From contig JADGJC010000047.1 of assembly GCA_027596075.1 (NCBI GenBank), positions 129,098 through 193,097 of the forward strand: a DNA stretch of 64,000 nucleotides. The letters run 5' to 3'. Both the position numbers and the translations under genes were made by a program. Source of the stretch: Rhizophlyctis rosea (Eukaryota > Chytridiomycota > Chytridiomycetes > Rhizophlyctidales > Rhizophlyctidaceae). The notes below the pieces were generated by a model, which saw nothing but the letters and a program-made list of their open reading frames with translations, did not search any database and had not been told where the DNA came from. This document shows positions 33,767-44,009 of the stretch, in pieces; positions within the stretch are counted from its first letter, which is position 1; the number at the start of each line of letters is the position of its first letter.

Positions 33767-33982
33767 GTATTGTGGTTCATCTCAATGACTTTACGGTGTA
33801 TGGTGAAGGCTCAATGTGGTTTAGGTGATGAGGCGAGAGAAGCGCAGCGGCAGACGGAGGGGAAGAAACGCGCAGACGTCCGTCCGGACGCATTCATGTT
33901 GATGATCGGAGAGGGGGTATGTGTATTTACATCGGGATCACCAGGGATTGATAATTGTATATTTTGGAGACTGCACGATTCT

Positions 33983-34736
33983 TCAAAGTTTGCTATTGCT
34001 TGATGATTGTTCTGTTCCGCTTGTTCCTGCTACTCCCACGTACTTGGTATGACTTTTGTACGGTCAGCTTTGTTTAACGATCTTTCGTCGGCTTTTAAAG
34101 TCTTCACATTTGTAAACTCACCTCCCTCGTGCAATTAGTTTCCTATCTGCCCCATCCGTTGCAGTCCCCCGCTTCCATATTCTGGTTTCTGTATATGCTA
34201 GTGTGCGGCCGGCTTTGTCGCATACTGACTCGATTTCGAGTGTGTCATTTAGTTTCCCACCAGACACGAACGAGACTGAGATGTCGGTTGAGACCTAGAC
34301 AAGGTGTGCGCGGCCATCAGCCCGAAGACCAAGGCTCAGCAAGAAGGCTCAGCAACAAGATTCACTTACACCTGTCTGAGTGCTACCCTTTTTGGCTGCA
34401 ACACTGAGAGAGCCGCCAATGTCGACAAGTGTGCTGATCAGTCTGGTGAACCGAGTTAGTCATCGGCAGTCACATGTATCGAAGTCTTCAGTGAAATTCG
34501 TACCCGCCGTGTAGACCTCCCAGCCGGTTCATATGGTGTTGCTCCACAGTGAGTTCACATAGCACACGTCCAGCCTTCCCACACGCGTCCAGAACTTGCA
34601 TCTGGGTATTTTGAGTCAGAGACGGTGTGGTACAGTTTGGCCGATGACGATGCACCTTCGGAATCAAGAGGGCGTCCAGACCCTTGCCATTCATCATGGA
34701 AGCTAAGGTCTTTCTTACTAGTTCTATTCTCGCCAT
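33983..34736 (-). CDS. HotDog-fold thioesterase, ACOT13/PaaI-like
   Basis: I read five exons from ATG 34736 (MARIELVRKTLASMMNG). The HotDog signature is clear: VLDACGKAGRVLCELTVEQ, HHMNRLGGLHGG (catalytic Asn and HGG), then LISTLVDIGGSLSVAA with the catalytic Asp in LVD. These are followed by VSTDISVSFVSGGKLNDTLE, GRTLAYTETRIWKR and KLIARGSHTKYVG. Splices use GTAAGT after TQTG and GTGAGT before SHTKY. Family members hydrolyse acyl-CoA thioesters in mitochondria or cytosol. The intron between IPK and MQVLD (about 54 bp) is a multiple of three without stops and could be retained. Stop is TGA at 33983-33985. Confidence 0.85.
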
Positions 34737-35108
34737 CTTAGACAATGCATACCAGGTCGCTTTTTTGGACTTTATGGGAAGAGGACGAAATGTGGAGGAT
34801 CTGTTGAAGATGTGCTGGGAGGTGCCCGAAATAGCTCCGGTGGTGTTGGCAGGAATGAGACGCGTCGCGCAGGTCGAGTCTTGCCAATTTTTCCAAAGGT
34901 TTTCACAACCGTGCGAAGGGACCTGGGAAGGGTCCTACATGTCGATTTGACAGGTTGAAAGCTGCGAGACCCTTGGGCGGTGGGGGACACAAACGCCCTT
35001 TCTCAAGAGCCCAACATGGCGGGAGGTTTGGAGTCCTTTCTCCCTTTGCCTTATCCAAATGGTCTGCCACCTTGCCACTCCTGCCATATACACGTCAAAC
35101 TCAGTCGC
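34737..35108. other. Divergent promoter region, 372 bp
   Basis: This region lies between the thioesterase (-) and unknown family copy A (+). Overlapping frames on both strands here have no domain features. Confidence 0.45.
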
Positions 35109-38016
35109 AATGTCCGACCAAGCTCCCAATACCTTACAAAACGACCAAACCGTCAATAATGCCATTGCAAGGGTTAGCCGTGGCAGCGCTAACTTAGTTC
35201 GGCAACCTGACGCGGGAAGCCTGGACGACACACCCGTCAAACAGACCGTGCGTCTCCCAGTCGTTGCCTCCCGTCCCGACGTCAACACTACCCCAAAGCC
35301 AACCAACCAAAATGACTCGGGAAGTTCGTGCAGTGCTGAAGGAGCGCCCGCTATGCGGACAACCCAGAAAAAGAAACCAGCGAAGAAGCAGGATGTGTCC
35401 GAAAATTCCTCGGAAACCGACGTGCCGAAACGCTTGCATATAATGAAAACAATTGAACAGAGATACATCAAAGAGATAGGGTCAGTGGTACCTGAAAGTC
35501 CTCATAGCATTGACGTCTGACACTCTGAATACAGATACATGTTAGCGGGACAAAGGGGCGCAGACTTCTTCACCTTACCTCTAGACGACATCAGAAAATA
35601 CATGGTATCCATCGGTTCTGGGTGGAGGGAATTTGCCAGTGATCAAACTCTCAAACGCTATGTCCAACTTGCACACCTTCCAAAGGTTTGGAACTCCTCG
35701 TTGATGGCACGTTTTTTTCAACACTAAAGCCACAGGATTTCATAGCGGTGCCAGGACATGCTCATGAAAGTGTACAATGAAAAGAGATACCACAAGTGTC
35801 GTCTCAACATGACCACGTTGTTTGACAGAGTGGCACTCGATCTTGCATACTTCTCCGTTTGGGAGGAGGATTTGGAAGGAGCTTCTGCACTGATAGTAAG
35901 TGATCACCTACTATTCTATGTCCTACATTCTAAGATTTTAACATGAATAACGCACAGGAAGCACTTTTTGTGGAGTTTGAATCTTTGCCAATGTTAAGAG
36001 AAGGCTTTTTCAACTCTCGAATAACAGTGTACCAAAGGCGTGCGGAGAATCTAAGGCGTCTGAAAAAAGAGGCTGATCTCTTGGACGACATTCGAAGGAC
36101 TGTGAGGAAAGAAATTGTAGCAGGTATGTGGAGTTGGTTCAGTCTAAATCTACAAGCACCATCTGAACTTCGTAGTGCAGGACGGACTGATGAAGGTGTA
36201 GGGACGTATGATTTTCTGATCACAATTGCGAAGCTCCATTGGCCCAAACCAATCCTTCGAATATGAGCGCGGGGTCATGTTCTCGCAGCACAAGTGCCCC
36301 GGAAGTGCCCAGCGAGGGAAAAAGCGCCTCTGGACAATCATACGCCGTTGCTGCAACCAGCCGAAAAGGATCTTGCCGCCACCACATCCGTACATACCAA
36401 TGCAAGTGCTAGTACCTCCCCTAAGGGCTCCGCATCCAACATTGCTTCGAAGGCTGTCGCAACTCATGCACCCATCCCTCCAGCTGCACCGTCTGTGCCC
36501 ATCAACCGAAATCCCGTCCCTACACCACTCAGCTCAACAGCTCCACCCAAGCCGGTGTACGCCATTTAGTCCATTCCCGGACTTGTATCAAATTCGTATC
36601 CCACATACTATGCGCCAATGCCCTATGCACCTCAATACCAAGGCACGAACAGCCATGCTTCTCCAGGACAATCTCAATCATCAATTCCAATGCAACCGTT
36701 TTTATATCAATGGACGCTACCTACGCCATACGCTCCAACCAACCCGCAACCCAAAGCTCAGCCCGTGAAGCATCGCACTCGGAAAGGGAAAACTGAATCG
36801 GCAGCCTCTACTGGAGGACCCGCCAATCAGACGCAGCAGAATAAGTTGTCGACTCCATCTGGTCCTAACTCCCTTGCAGCACCTGCACCGGCCGATTTTT
36901 CACCCTCATCAACCAATGCCTCGGCGGCTCCGGCATTAGCCGGAACGTTGGCCCCGCCGGAATGCACCAGTGGGACCATACCCATCCCGCCCCCACCAGC
37001 TTCCAGCAGCACAAGCTAACAACTCCAGACAGCATATGCCACGAGTGGTCCCTCTGTTCCTGTCCTGCTAGGTCCCACATTGCCCGCTTTACCAACCAGC
37101 ACCCAGCCATCATGCCAGCAAGGTTCAGGATCAGAAGCATTCACTGATGACCAGCAGGCTATGGCTATGACAGGTCACAATGCGAAGGGTAAACAGCCGG
37201 ATATCAACCCATCCGCACCTGCCGGAACCCCTGTGTCGTCCCTTTCGATCCCTCCGCATCCAAGTAGCCAAAACCAGGCGCTCGAGCATTCAGCAAATGA
37301 TGCGGATGCGCCACAGGCCTCCACCATCACGCAAATCGCCTCCGGGGAACAGCTTCAAGATGCTGAAGAGACACAACCAATGATTGATGAGTCATGAATA
37401 TTTGTTGCGTCGCCACGACTTTGTTGAATCTTACACTCATCCCTTCTTCCTAGACGTAAAGGTCCGAGAGGATACGGTTTTCCCCGCTTTCAAGTGCGAA
37501 CCTTCTCCCGCTCCCTCTCACACTTCAACTCATGCCCCCAAGCGAGTCCTTCAAAAATCTCTGGAGCACGCACCAGTCAAGCGAGTGAAGACGGAGCATA
37601 ATGATGTCATTGTGATTTTCGAAGAGGAAGAAGTCAAACCTCCATCTGCCAATGCGGATCGTACAATGTCAAACCGGCTTGCATCAATCTCGTCATCCTT
37701 CACAGCGCCCACCAGCATACCTCCCACTACCATCTCAAACCCAACCCCGATGCCCACAAACCAAATCGAAGTCATTGGCATAAGCAGGACCACCAAAAAC
37801 GAGCAGCTCAAGCGCATCGCGCGTCTAAACAAACTGCCACCACCCAACAAGATATCAGTCGAGGTGTATAGGATTCTATCCCAATTGATCAGCCAGGGAG
37901 ATGAGGATTTCAATGGGCATTACAGTGCGTGTCTTGATGCTGGGATGGAGGACAGGGAATTTGCGGAATGCTTGGGCGTGATGGTGGATTTGTGGAAAGC
38001 GAAGATGCCGGCTTGA
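35109..38016 (+). CDS. Unrecognised protein, tandem family copy A (possibly decaying)
   Basis: ATG 35109 (MSDQAPNTLQND) starts a polar, lysine-rich exon. Later exons, joined with GT-AG introns, read FFTLPLDDIRKYMVSIGSGW, FASDQTLKRYVQLAHLPK, CRLNMTTLFDRVALDLAYF, then EALFVEFESLPMLREGFF and a charged helix (RRAENLRRLKKEADLLDDI). A long Pro/Ser/Thr-rich region follows, interrupted by in-frame stops TAG at 36567-36569 and TAA at 37017-37019. I could not remove either with a plausible intron. The last exon after 37453 has VKRVKTEHNDVIVIFEEEE (hydrophobic-acidic, SUMO-interaction-like) and a C-terminal helical block, RIARLNKLPPPNKISVEVYR, then LGVMVDLWKAKMPA. Copy B at 38.7-41.3 kb shares every block. 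I do not recognise the family. Confidence 0.5.
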
Positions 38017-38692
38017 GTGGGAAGTTAGTATACACTTGGGTCTGTATATGGTGGGCAGGAGATGGGGGAGGAGATGAAAGGTGCAATCTGCTTGTACGGT
38101 ATGTGCATGTATATATGTGTATATGCAAGGAGGAGGTCGTGTTGTGCGTTCTTGGTGTTTGCGTTGGCAATTCGTCGAGTGAACGACTAAACTCCGGAAA
38201 AGTCTTATTTGCTGCCTTCAACCATTCGGATTTCAGGCAAAATATTATCTAAATAGTTCAAGACACGGCGTCTCGTGATAATGACTGAAGTAGCATCGAT
38301 AGGGAATGGGAGAGAAGGTGAGGTTTCATGCAAGCAAAAGTAGCAAAATCATGGGGAAACATGATCATGGGCCCTCCTGCCAGGCCTGCTGAATAGGAAC
38401 CGGAATCCGGATCCGGCCTAGGCTTGTCCGTCCCAGGAATCAGGCGACTGGTCGACTCGCAGTCCCGCAGACGCACAATCAGCTGTCAATCTCCACTCGG
38501 TTGTTCCCTTTCATAAAGCTCGACATTTTGACAGGTCTGGCTTTTGCAACAAAAAACACAGACGTTAATTTGTGTCGACAACATGGGGAAAGAAGAGGTT
38601 TCGAATCTTGTGCTTCTTGTGAAGACAGGAACTTTGTGGCATAAAGTAATTTTCTACTGTAATTTGCTCGACCGCCGTCCGAATAGGTATCA
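38017..38692. other. Intergenic, 676 bp
   Basis: This stretch lies between tandem copies A and B. I see no gene. A GGGCCC site lies near 38369. Confidence 0.4.
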
Positions 38693-38695
38693 CAA

Positions 38696-41311
38696 TGGAC
38701 GGCAGCAACTGCAATGACGTCAACGCAGAAAGTAGCAGCAGTGACTTATTTGGTCGGTCTGGTGGGGTTTTCGGGGAGCTCAGCCACTTCAACACCACCC
38801 AGTCAAAGACCCAATCCAAATTGCCACAGAGGCCCTCAACTTTGCCGGTGGGACGAACGGTCCATACCATCGCGTCGGTGGAACGCTGCGAGAATTGAGG
38901 GACAGAAAAGTATTCGGCTCATATGGCGATTTTGTTAGATGGGCTTCACAGACAGGGATTTCAAGTCCATTCACATCTGCTCTCATTGCAGCAGCAGATA
39001 TATATGACCATATTGTTTCCGGAAATTGCCGCTACGCTCCGCCTAAAGCTATCACCTGTTGTCGGCACCTGCACCGTTTTCCTCTGGCGGAAGTGGCGGA
39101 AATTTGGGACCACGTTTGCGAAACTGCATTCATTGAAGAAAGAGATATTACGGCTGTGTACGTTCAGGAGCGCGTCTCTCGATCGGGGTTCCATGAAACA
39201 GCAATAGCAGCAGGGGCAGCCAGTGCGGCGGTCAACGAACCAAACGCCTCAATCTCCTCCACCACAAACTGACTTAGGCACGCCAGCACAACCCAATCAA
39301 CGTTGCCATCCATCCAACTTCCTGTGAATGAAGACACCCATTTGGGGCAATCTGATGCTAACATGGAAGAACAGGAAACACCCCTTATCCGACAGAGGAG
39401 GCGAGGATTCACAACTTCAGGATTGAAGATGATGTTTCAGTGCAGTCGGGAGATGATGCAGCTACAATGGGATCAGCCATGCCGGATGTCAACCCACCTG
39501 CAGATCTCCCCGTGGTACTGCCAATAGAAAATGGTCCCATTGATGATCTATCTTGCCATGCTCCGGATGTCAAGCTGTTGCAATTGATGCCGCATATTGA
39601 GGACACGTACGTATGGGCATACATTGAAAATCACATTGGCATTCAAATGACGCCGTACATGGACAGGTTTATGAAAGATGCAAAGAAGACCTCGGACGGG
39701 CAACACTTTTTTTGGCTGCCGCGAAAGAAAGTTGCCCAATACATGAGGTCCATTGGTGTTGGATTGACGGAGTTTGCGAGTGAGGGGATTATGAAACAAT
39801 ATATCCAATTGGCGCACTTACCCAAAGTAAGTTTTTTTTTCTCGGTCTTCTTAAACCGGTAAAGTGATCGGCAACTGACCTGTTTCTAGTATTGTCGAGA
39901 CATCCTTATTCGAATCTACAGCGAAGAGCGCTCCATCCAATGCCATCTCAACATGACAACGTTCTTTGACATGGCCGCGTTAGACACCGTATATTATGCT
40001 ATTTGGACAAAAGATTATGAGGGAGCAGCGGCCTTGATGGTGGGTACTCATGCTGATATTAGTTGTTTCACATTGTTCATTGATTGATTATCCACAGCAC
40101 GCCTTCTTTGTCGAGTTTCAAACCAGTGGAATATCCAAAGATGATCTCGTATCTCGCTTGGGGGTGTATAAGAAGCGCGCCGAGTTTTTGATGCCTCTCA
40201 GTGGGGAAAGCGATTTGTCGGATCGGGTTTGACAATATGTGAGAGTACAATTCTCAAAGGTACTTAAAGTCTGTCAGCATTCATTCTGCCTTGCCAAACT
40301 GTTCTAAAACTGTCCGGCAGGTCAAGCTGACGAGGGAACTAGAGCATACAGAGCTCTATTGAGAGATGGGAAGCGTGAGATTTGCCAACAACATTGTGCA
40401 AATCTGGAGTCCTGGTCCGAAGAGGACAGTTCGGAAGAAATGGTGAGCCAGGAACAGTTTCAAACCAATATTGCAGAGGTTTTGAAGTTGGACGAGGCAG
40501 ACATCGGTATGTTATCAATCTGCAACTGCTACTTCCGAGTAGATATGCATACCCAGTCGCACCACTAAACACCAATGTCCTAGAGCATACACTGCTCGCA
40601 CCTGCTGAGTTGCAGGGTGAACCGTCCACAGCGCCATTTTACTCAGCACATGGAGGCCTCGAGCGCAGCACCCCACACCCTCGCGAATCTTCCGTAGCCA
40701 AGCGTTTGAAAAGGGAAAATAAACTGAAACCGGAAGCTCCAATGAAGCATTAAGAATCTATCGTAATTGTGATCAGCGACGACGAGGACAAAATGATCCA
40801 GGATCCGCCCCTAAGCGTTCAAAACGGGAAATCCCAGTGAAACCGGAAGCTTCAATGAAGCGTGAAGAATCCATCGTAATCGTGATAAGCGACGCCGAGG
40901 AAGAGAACATCCAGGATGCACCCACCAATAGGCAACGTAAGTTGATCGATGATTTTCTCTGACTATGTCCATTACTTGTCGTGGCAGTGAAGTTCTCAAT
41001 CACAATTCCTTTTTTCCCTGCCAATCCGAGCTCCCTCACCACCGGCCATAATCAATTCAACGGAGGCCTTGTCCGTAACCGAAGAAACGAAACAAAAGCA
41101 AGCCGACCACATTGCGCGTCTTTGCATGCTCCCGGAACCAACCAACCTTCCTATTGATAAATATATGATAGTGAGTCAGCTGATCAATCAGGGAGATGCG
41201 GACTTCAATCGGTCCTAGAATTCCTGGATGAGAACTGGGTGGGAGGACCGGCGAATTGTGGAGTGGCTGGGTCCGATGTGTGATAATTGGAAGGAGAAGA
41301 TGTCCAAATGA
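38696..41311 (+). pseudogene. Unrecognised protein, tandem family copy B (stops and internal duplication)
   Basis: The 5' part holds a frame with GGTNGPYHRVGGTLRELRD and AIIYDHIV-like helices (about 38830-39270) that copy A does not obviously share. From 39440 it parallels copy A: LPRKKVAQYMRSIGVGLTEF, GIMKQYIQLAHLPK, CHLNMTTFFDMAALDTVYY, HAFFVEFQTSGISKDDL. Further exon-like segments (LLRDGKREICQQHCANL, QFQTNIAEVLKLDEADI) follow. Two SUMO-interaction-like motifs (ESIVIVISDDE, ESIVIVISDAE) come from a 113 bp tandem duplication. The C-terminal block HIARLCMLPEPTNLPIDKYM, then QLINQGDADFNRS, is cut by an in-frame TAG at about 41215-41217; WEDRRIVEWLGPM and WKEKMSK continue to 41311. Multiple lesions suggest a pseudogene. 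Confidence 0.5.
40700..40925 (+). repeat. Direct tandem duplication, 113 bp period
   Basis: Two diverged units start at 40700 and 40813 (shared AAGCGTT, AAACCGGAAGCT and ATCGTAAT words). Because 113 is not a multiple of three, the duplication itself shifts the frame. Each unit encodes the K-R-x-K-R-E and V-I-V-I-S-D motifs. Confidence 0.7.
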
Positions 41312-42850
41312 GAATAGAAGAGGAGGAGCGTCCTGGGATTATCACAAAGAAATCATTGTTTTCCGCAGCCGAGGGGAGGCGGGGAGGGGGCGCGGTTTCT
41401 ATCAAAGTGTATGTAGTTCAGTTTATAAATGTATGGAGTCAGTATGTACAATTATCAAGGCAGCTGCTTTCCCACATGAAGAGCTTCCAACATGATGATG
41501 GCGATCGGAGATTTCCTATATCACCCAAGTCTGTAGCAGTGGGAACAGGGAGGTTTTGTTCTCCAGTGACATAAGCCATGCTGGATGCATAGAGCCGTAG
41601 ACTTCGTTGGATCAGTCGTCAGCACTGCCATAAAAGTGAAGCAAGCCGGAAATTTAATGCGCTGGGCGAGGGCGCTGTAGGCGTGAACAGTCGTTAGGCA
41701 TCGCCATCGGCGAGGGTGCTGTGGGCGTGAACAGTCAGCAGGCATCGCCATTGGCGATGGATGCTGTGGGCGATGAGAGTCAATAGGCCCACCGTAAATG
41801 GGTGCGGGGGATATGGAGCGGACTAAAGAGTTGACAATAATATATTAGACTGTTATGATAAGTCAAAAAACCAAATATGCTATCTGCGGCCATACACACC
41901 AGAAAGCTGGTGATGGCGCAGTCAGTACTGTGGTGGGGGGACCACAAGGGAATACTGCGTGCTGTAGTTTTTGGCTCCATCTCGGTCAAAGTTTACATTT
42001 TTGCTTTCCATGAGTTTGTCCATTCTAATGGTTTACCGAAATGTGAAGACTCTTCGTTCTGTTTTCTTTTCCATATGGCATCATCACAATTTTGGAACAG
42101 GGCTCCGAAAGCACTGTGGCAGTGCTGAAATAAGCGCTTCAATGGCAATTCCTGTTAAGCCATCGAGTTGCTTGATCAAAGCTGGCAAGTGAGTTGCCAT
42201 ACAGGGGCATTGTGCAAGTGCTTTGGGAGCAGATTGTCATTTTCATTCGGCTTGACAGCAAACCATGAAGGCACAGTTTCAGCAACTGATGAACCAGGGG
42301 CTTGGCAAATGAATTGGGGTCCTGCTGTGACAGCGAGTGGGGCAGTTTTGCATGAAAATCAATCTGCGGAGCTGAGGTGACAGCGCACGTGCTGAAACAG
42401 GCGGAATTAAGCAGGTCACCAACATTGTGAAGATCCGCTCTACTGACGTCTACATTCGTCAATATCCCTCTCGAATATCCATTTTGCTGTTTTCATGGCT
42501 GGTGCTGGTTGGACATCAGGACTTTGAGACAACCATGTCGACAACCATGTCCTCACAATCAGCCGCGTAATGGCCGTATTGGACCCAATGTTACATCTTC
42601 AATATGGGCCTGTAAATGGCATCAGATAACACCTTCCCCTCCAATTTCCTCTTCATCTATCACTTATCCGATCGCTGCTATGGCTTGGATACAGTCGTGC
42701 AATGTGAGTCAAGATGATGTCGGTTGATGTCACACCGGTTCGGAGCAAACCGCACCCGAAGTTCCTCCAAACAACATGTTGCTTTCCCAACACCTCCATT
42801 TCAACCTCCATCCGCCATCTCCACACAGTTCCAATCAGCAAACACTCAAG
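41312..42850. other. Long intergenic region, 1.5 kb
   Basis: It holds a 44 bp tandem repeat (annotated separately) and short unsupported frames on both strands. The 3' end is the promoter of the MPC2 gene. Confidence 0.45.
41665..41789. repeat. 44 bp tandem repeat, about 2.8 copies
   Basis: Units start at 41665, 41709 and 41753 with GGCGAGGG(C/T)GCTGT(A/G)GGCGTGA, then GGCATCGCCAT. The third unit is more diverged and truncated. Confidence 0.8.
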
Positions 42851-43512
42851 ATGGCAGCAGCAGGGTCACAGGCGGGTTCCGCCTTCCAAAAGTTCTTGAA
42901 CCACCCCGCAGGTTTGTCGCACACTCTTATATGTCGATTTTGGATGACGCTCTTTGCTTTCCTCCTGCTGACCCGGTTTTGACGTAGGGCCCAAAACCAT
43001 CCACTTCTGGGCTCCGGCTATGAAATGGGTAAGCATTTCTCTTCACATTCCCATACGCGTTATTCACTTTGACTGACGCGACTATTATAGGGATTGGTCA
43101 TGGCCGGTATAAGTGACCTTCAACGACCTGCTGACCAGCTCAGTGTCCCGCAAACTGTTGGTATGTAGAAAATCTCAGACTTCGAACTGAAATATTCAGA
43201 AGTCCGTTCTTGACACTGCAACGCAAACAAAAGCTCTTGCCGCCACCGGTGTTATCTGGTCCCGATACGCTATGGTCATCATCCCTAAGAACTACAGCTT
43301 GTTGAGTGTAAACCTCTTTGTTGGCGCAACTGGTCTTTACCAACTGTACCGAATTTATAAGTATGTGTCAGCGTATGGAATGGGCACGGTCTCTGCATAG
43401 TTGCTAACGACTTACCCTATTCTTGCTCCACAGCTGGCGACAGTCTGACGAATATAAGCGTCAGCAAGCGATTTCCGCCGCTCCAGCAAAGCCATCGCCT
43501 GTTGCCGCATAG
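42851..43512 (+). CDS. MPC2: Mitochondrial pyruvate carrier subunit 2 (MPC2)
   Basis: I read five exons from ATG 42851 (MAAAGSQAGSAFQKFLNHPA) to TAG 43510-43512, about 120 residues. Blocks are IHFWAPAMKWGLVMAGISDL, QRPADQLSVPQTVALAATG, VIWSRYAMVIIPKNY and SVNLFVGATGLYQLYRIY, the classic MPC signature (FWAP, K-W, RP, LS-x-x-Q, IW-x-R-x-x-x-VI-x-P). Three hydrophobic segments span the inner mitochondrial membrane. MPC2 forms a heterodimer with MPC1 to import pyruvate into the matrix; MPC1 is not in this window. The intron between QTV and ALAAT uses a GTATGT donor and an AAAAG acceptor, chosen because it restores the family spacing. Basic C-terminal tail as in other fungi. Confidence 0.9.
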
Positions 43513-44009
43513 ATGGGAGAACAGAAGTATCATAGTGACATCTTCGTTTTTGGGCTCCTTCATTTCCTGTGAATAGATACATTACATACCGCTCGGACCT
43601 TTTGTTGTAAGTTGCTGCCCGTTCAACAATGTCAACCTGTCAAAATGGCCTCATGGTGCAGACGTTTGCGAGATGGATGTATGAGCGTTTCATCTATTTG
43701 AATCTACTCAACCATTTACCATTTGATTGGGTAAACAAACCGTCCAAAACGTCGTGTGGGTTAGTTTCGTCCAGTATGCAGATCTACAGGTCCCAAATTT
43801 GGCCTATATCGGTATCCTCCGTGCTGTCAACCACTTCCCCAATCAAGCGGCGAGATCGGGCTATGCTGAGCTGGACGGACAGCTGCACCTTCTGTCGTCT
43901 GACTTCTTTGCACAGCTTGTTATTTTCGTTTTGTTTCATCCCAACCACGCTGCATTCAGATAACTTGGATCTTACCACTTCATACATATATTATATTCTC
44001 CGAACATCA
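43513..44009. other. Intergenic, 497 bp
   Basis: This region lies between the MPC2 stop and the coiled-coil gene start. A frame open from 43629 into the next gene lacks features upstream of the ATG at 44010. An AT-rich stretch (ATACATATATTATATT) lies at 43982-43997, close to the start. Confidence 0.45.

Noticed and set aside
34935..35471. 178-codon minus-strand frame overlapping copy A exon 1
   Set aside because: Copy A's exon structure on the plus strand is supported by its tandem paralogue; the antisense frame has no motifs.
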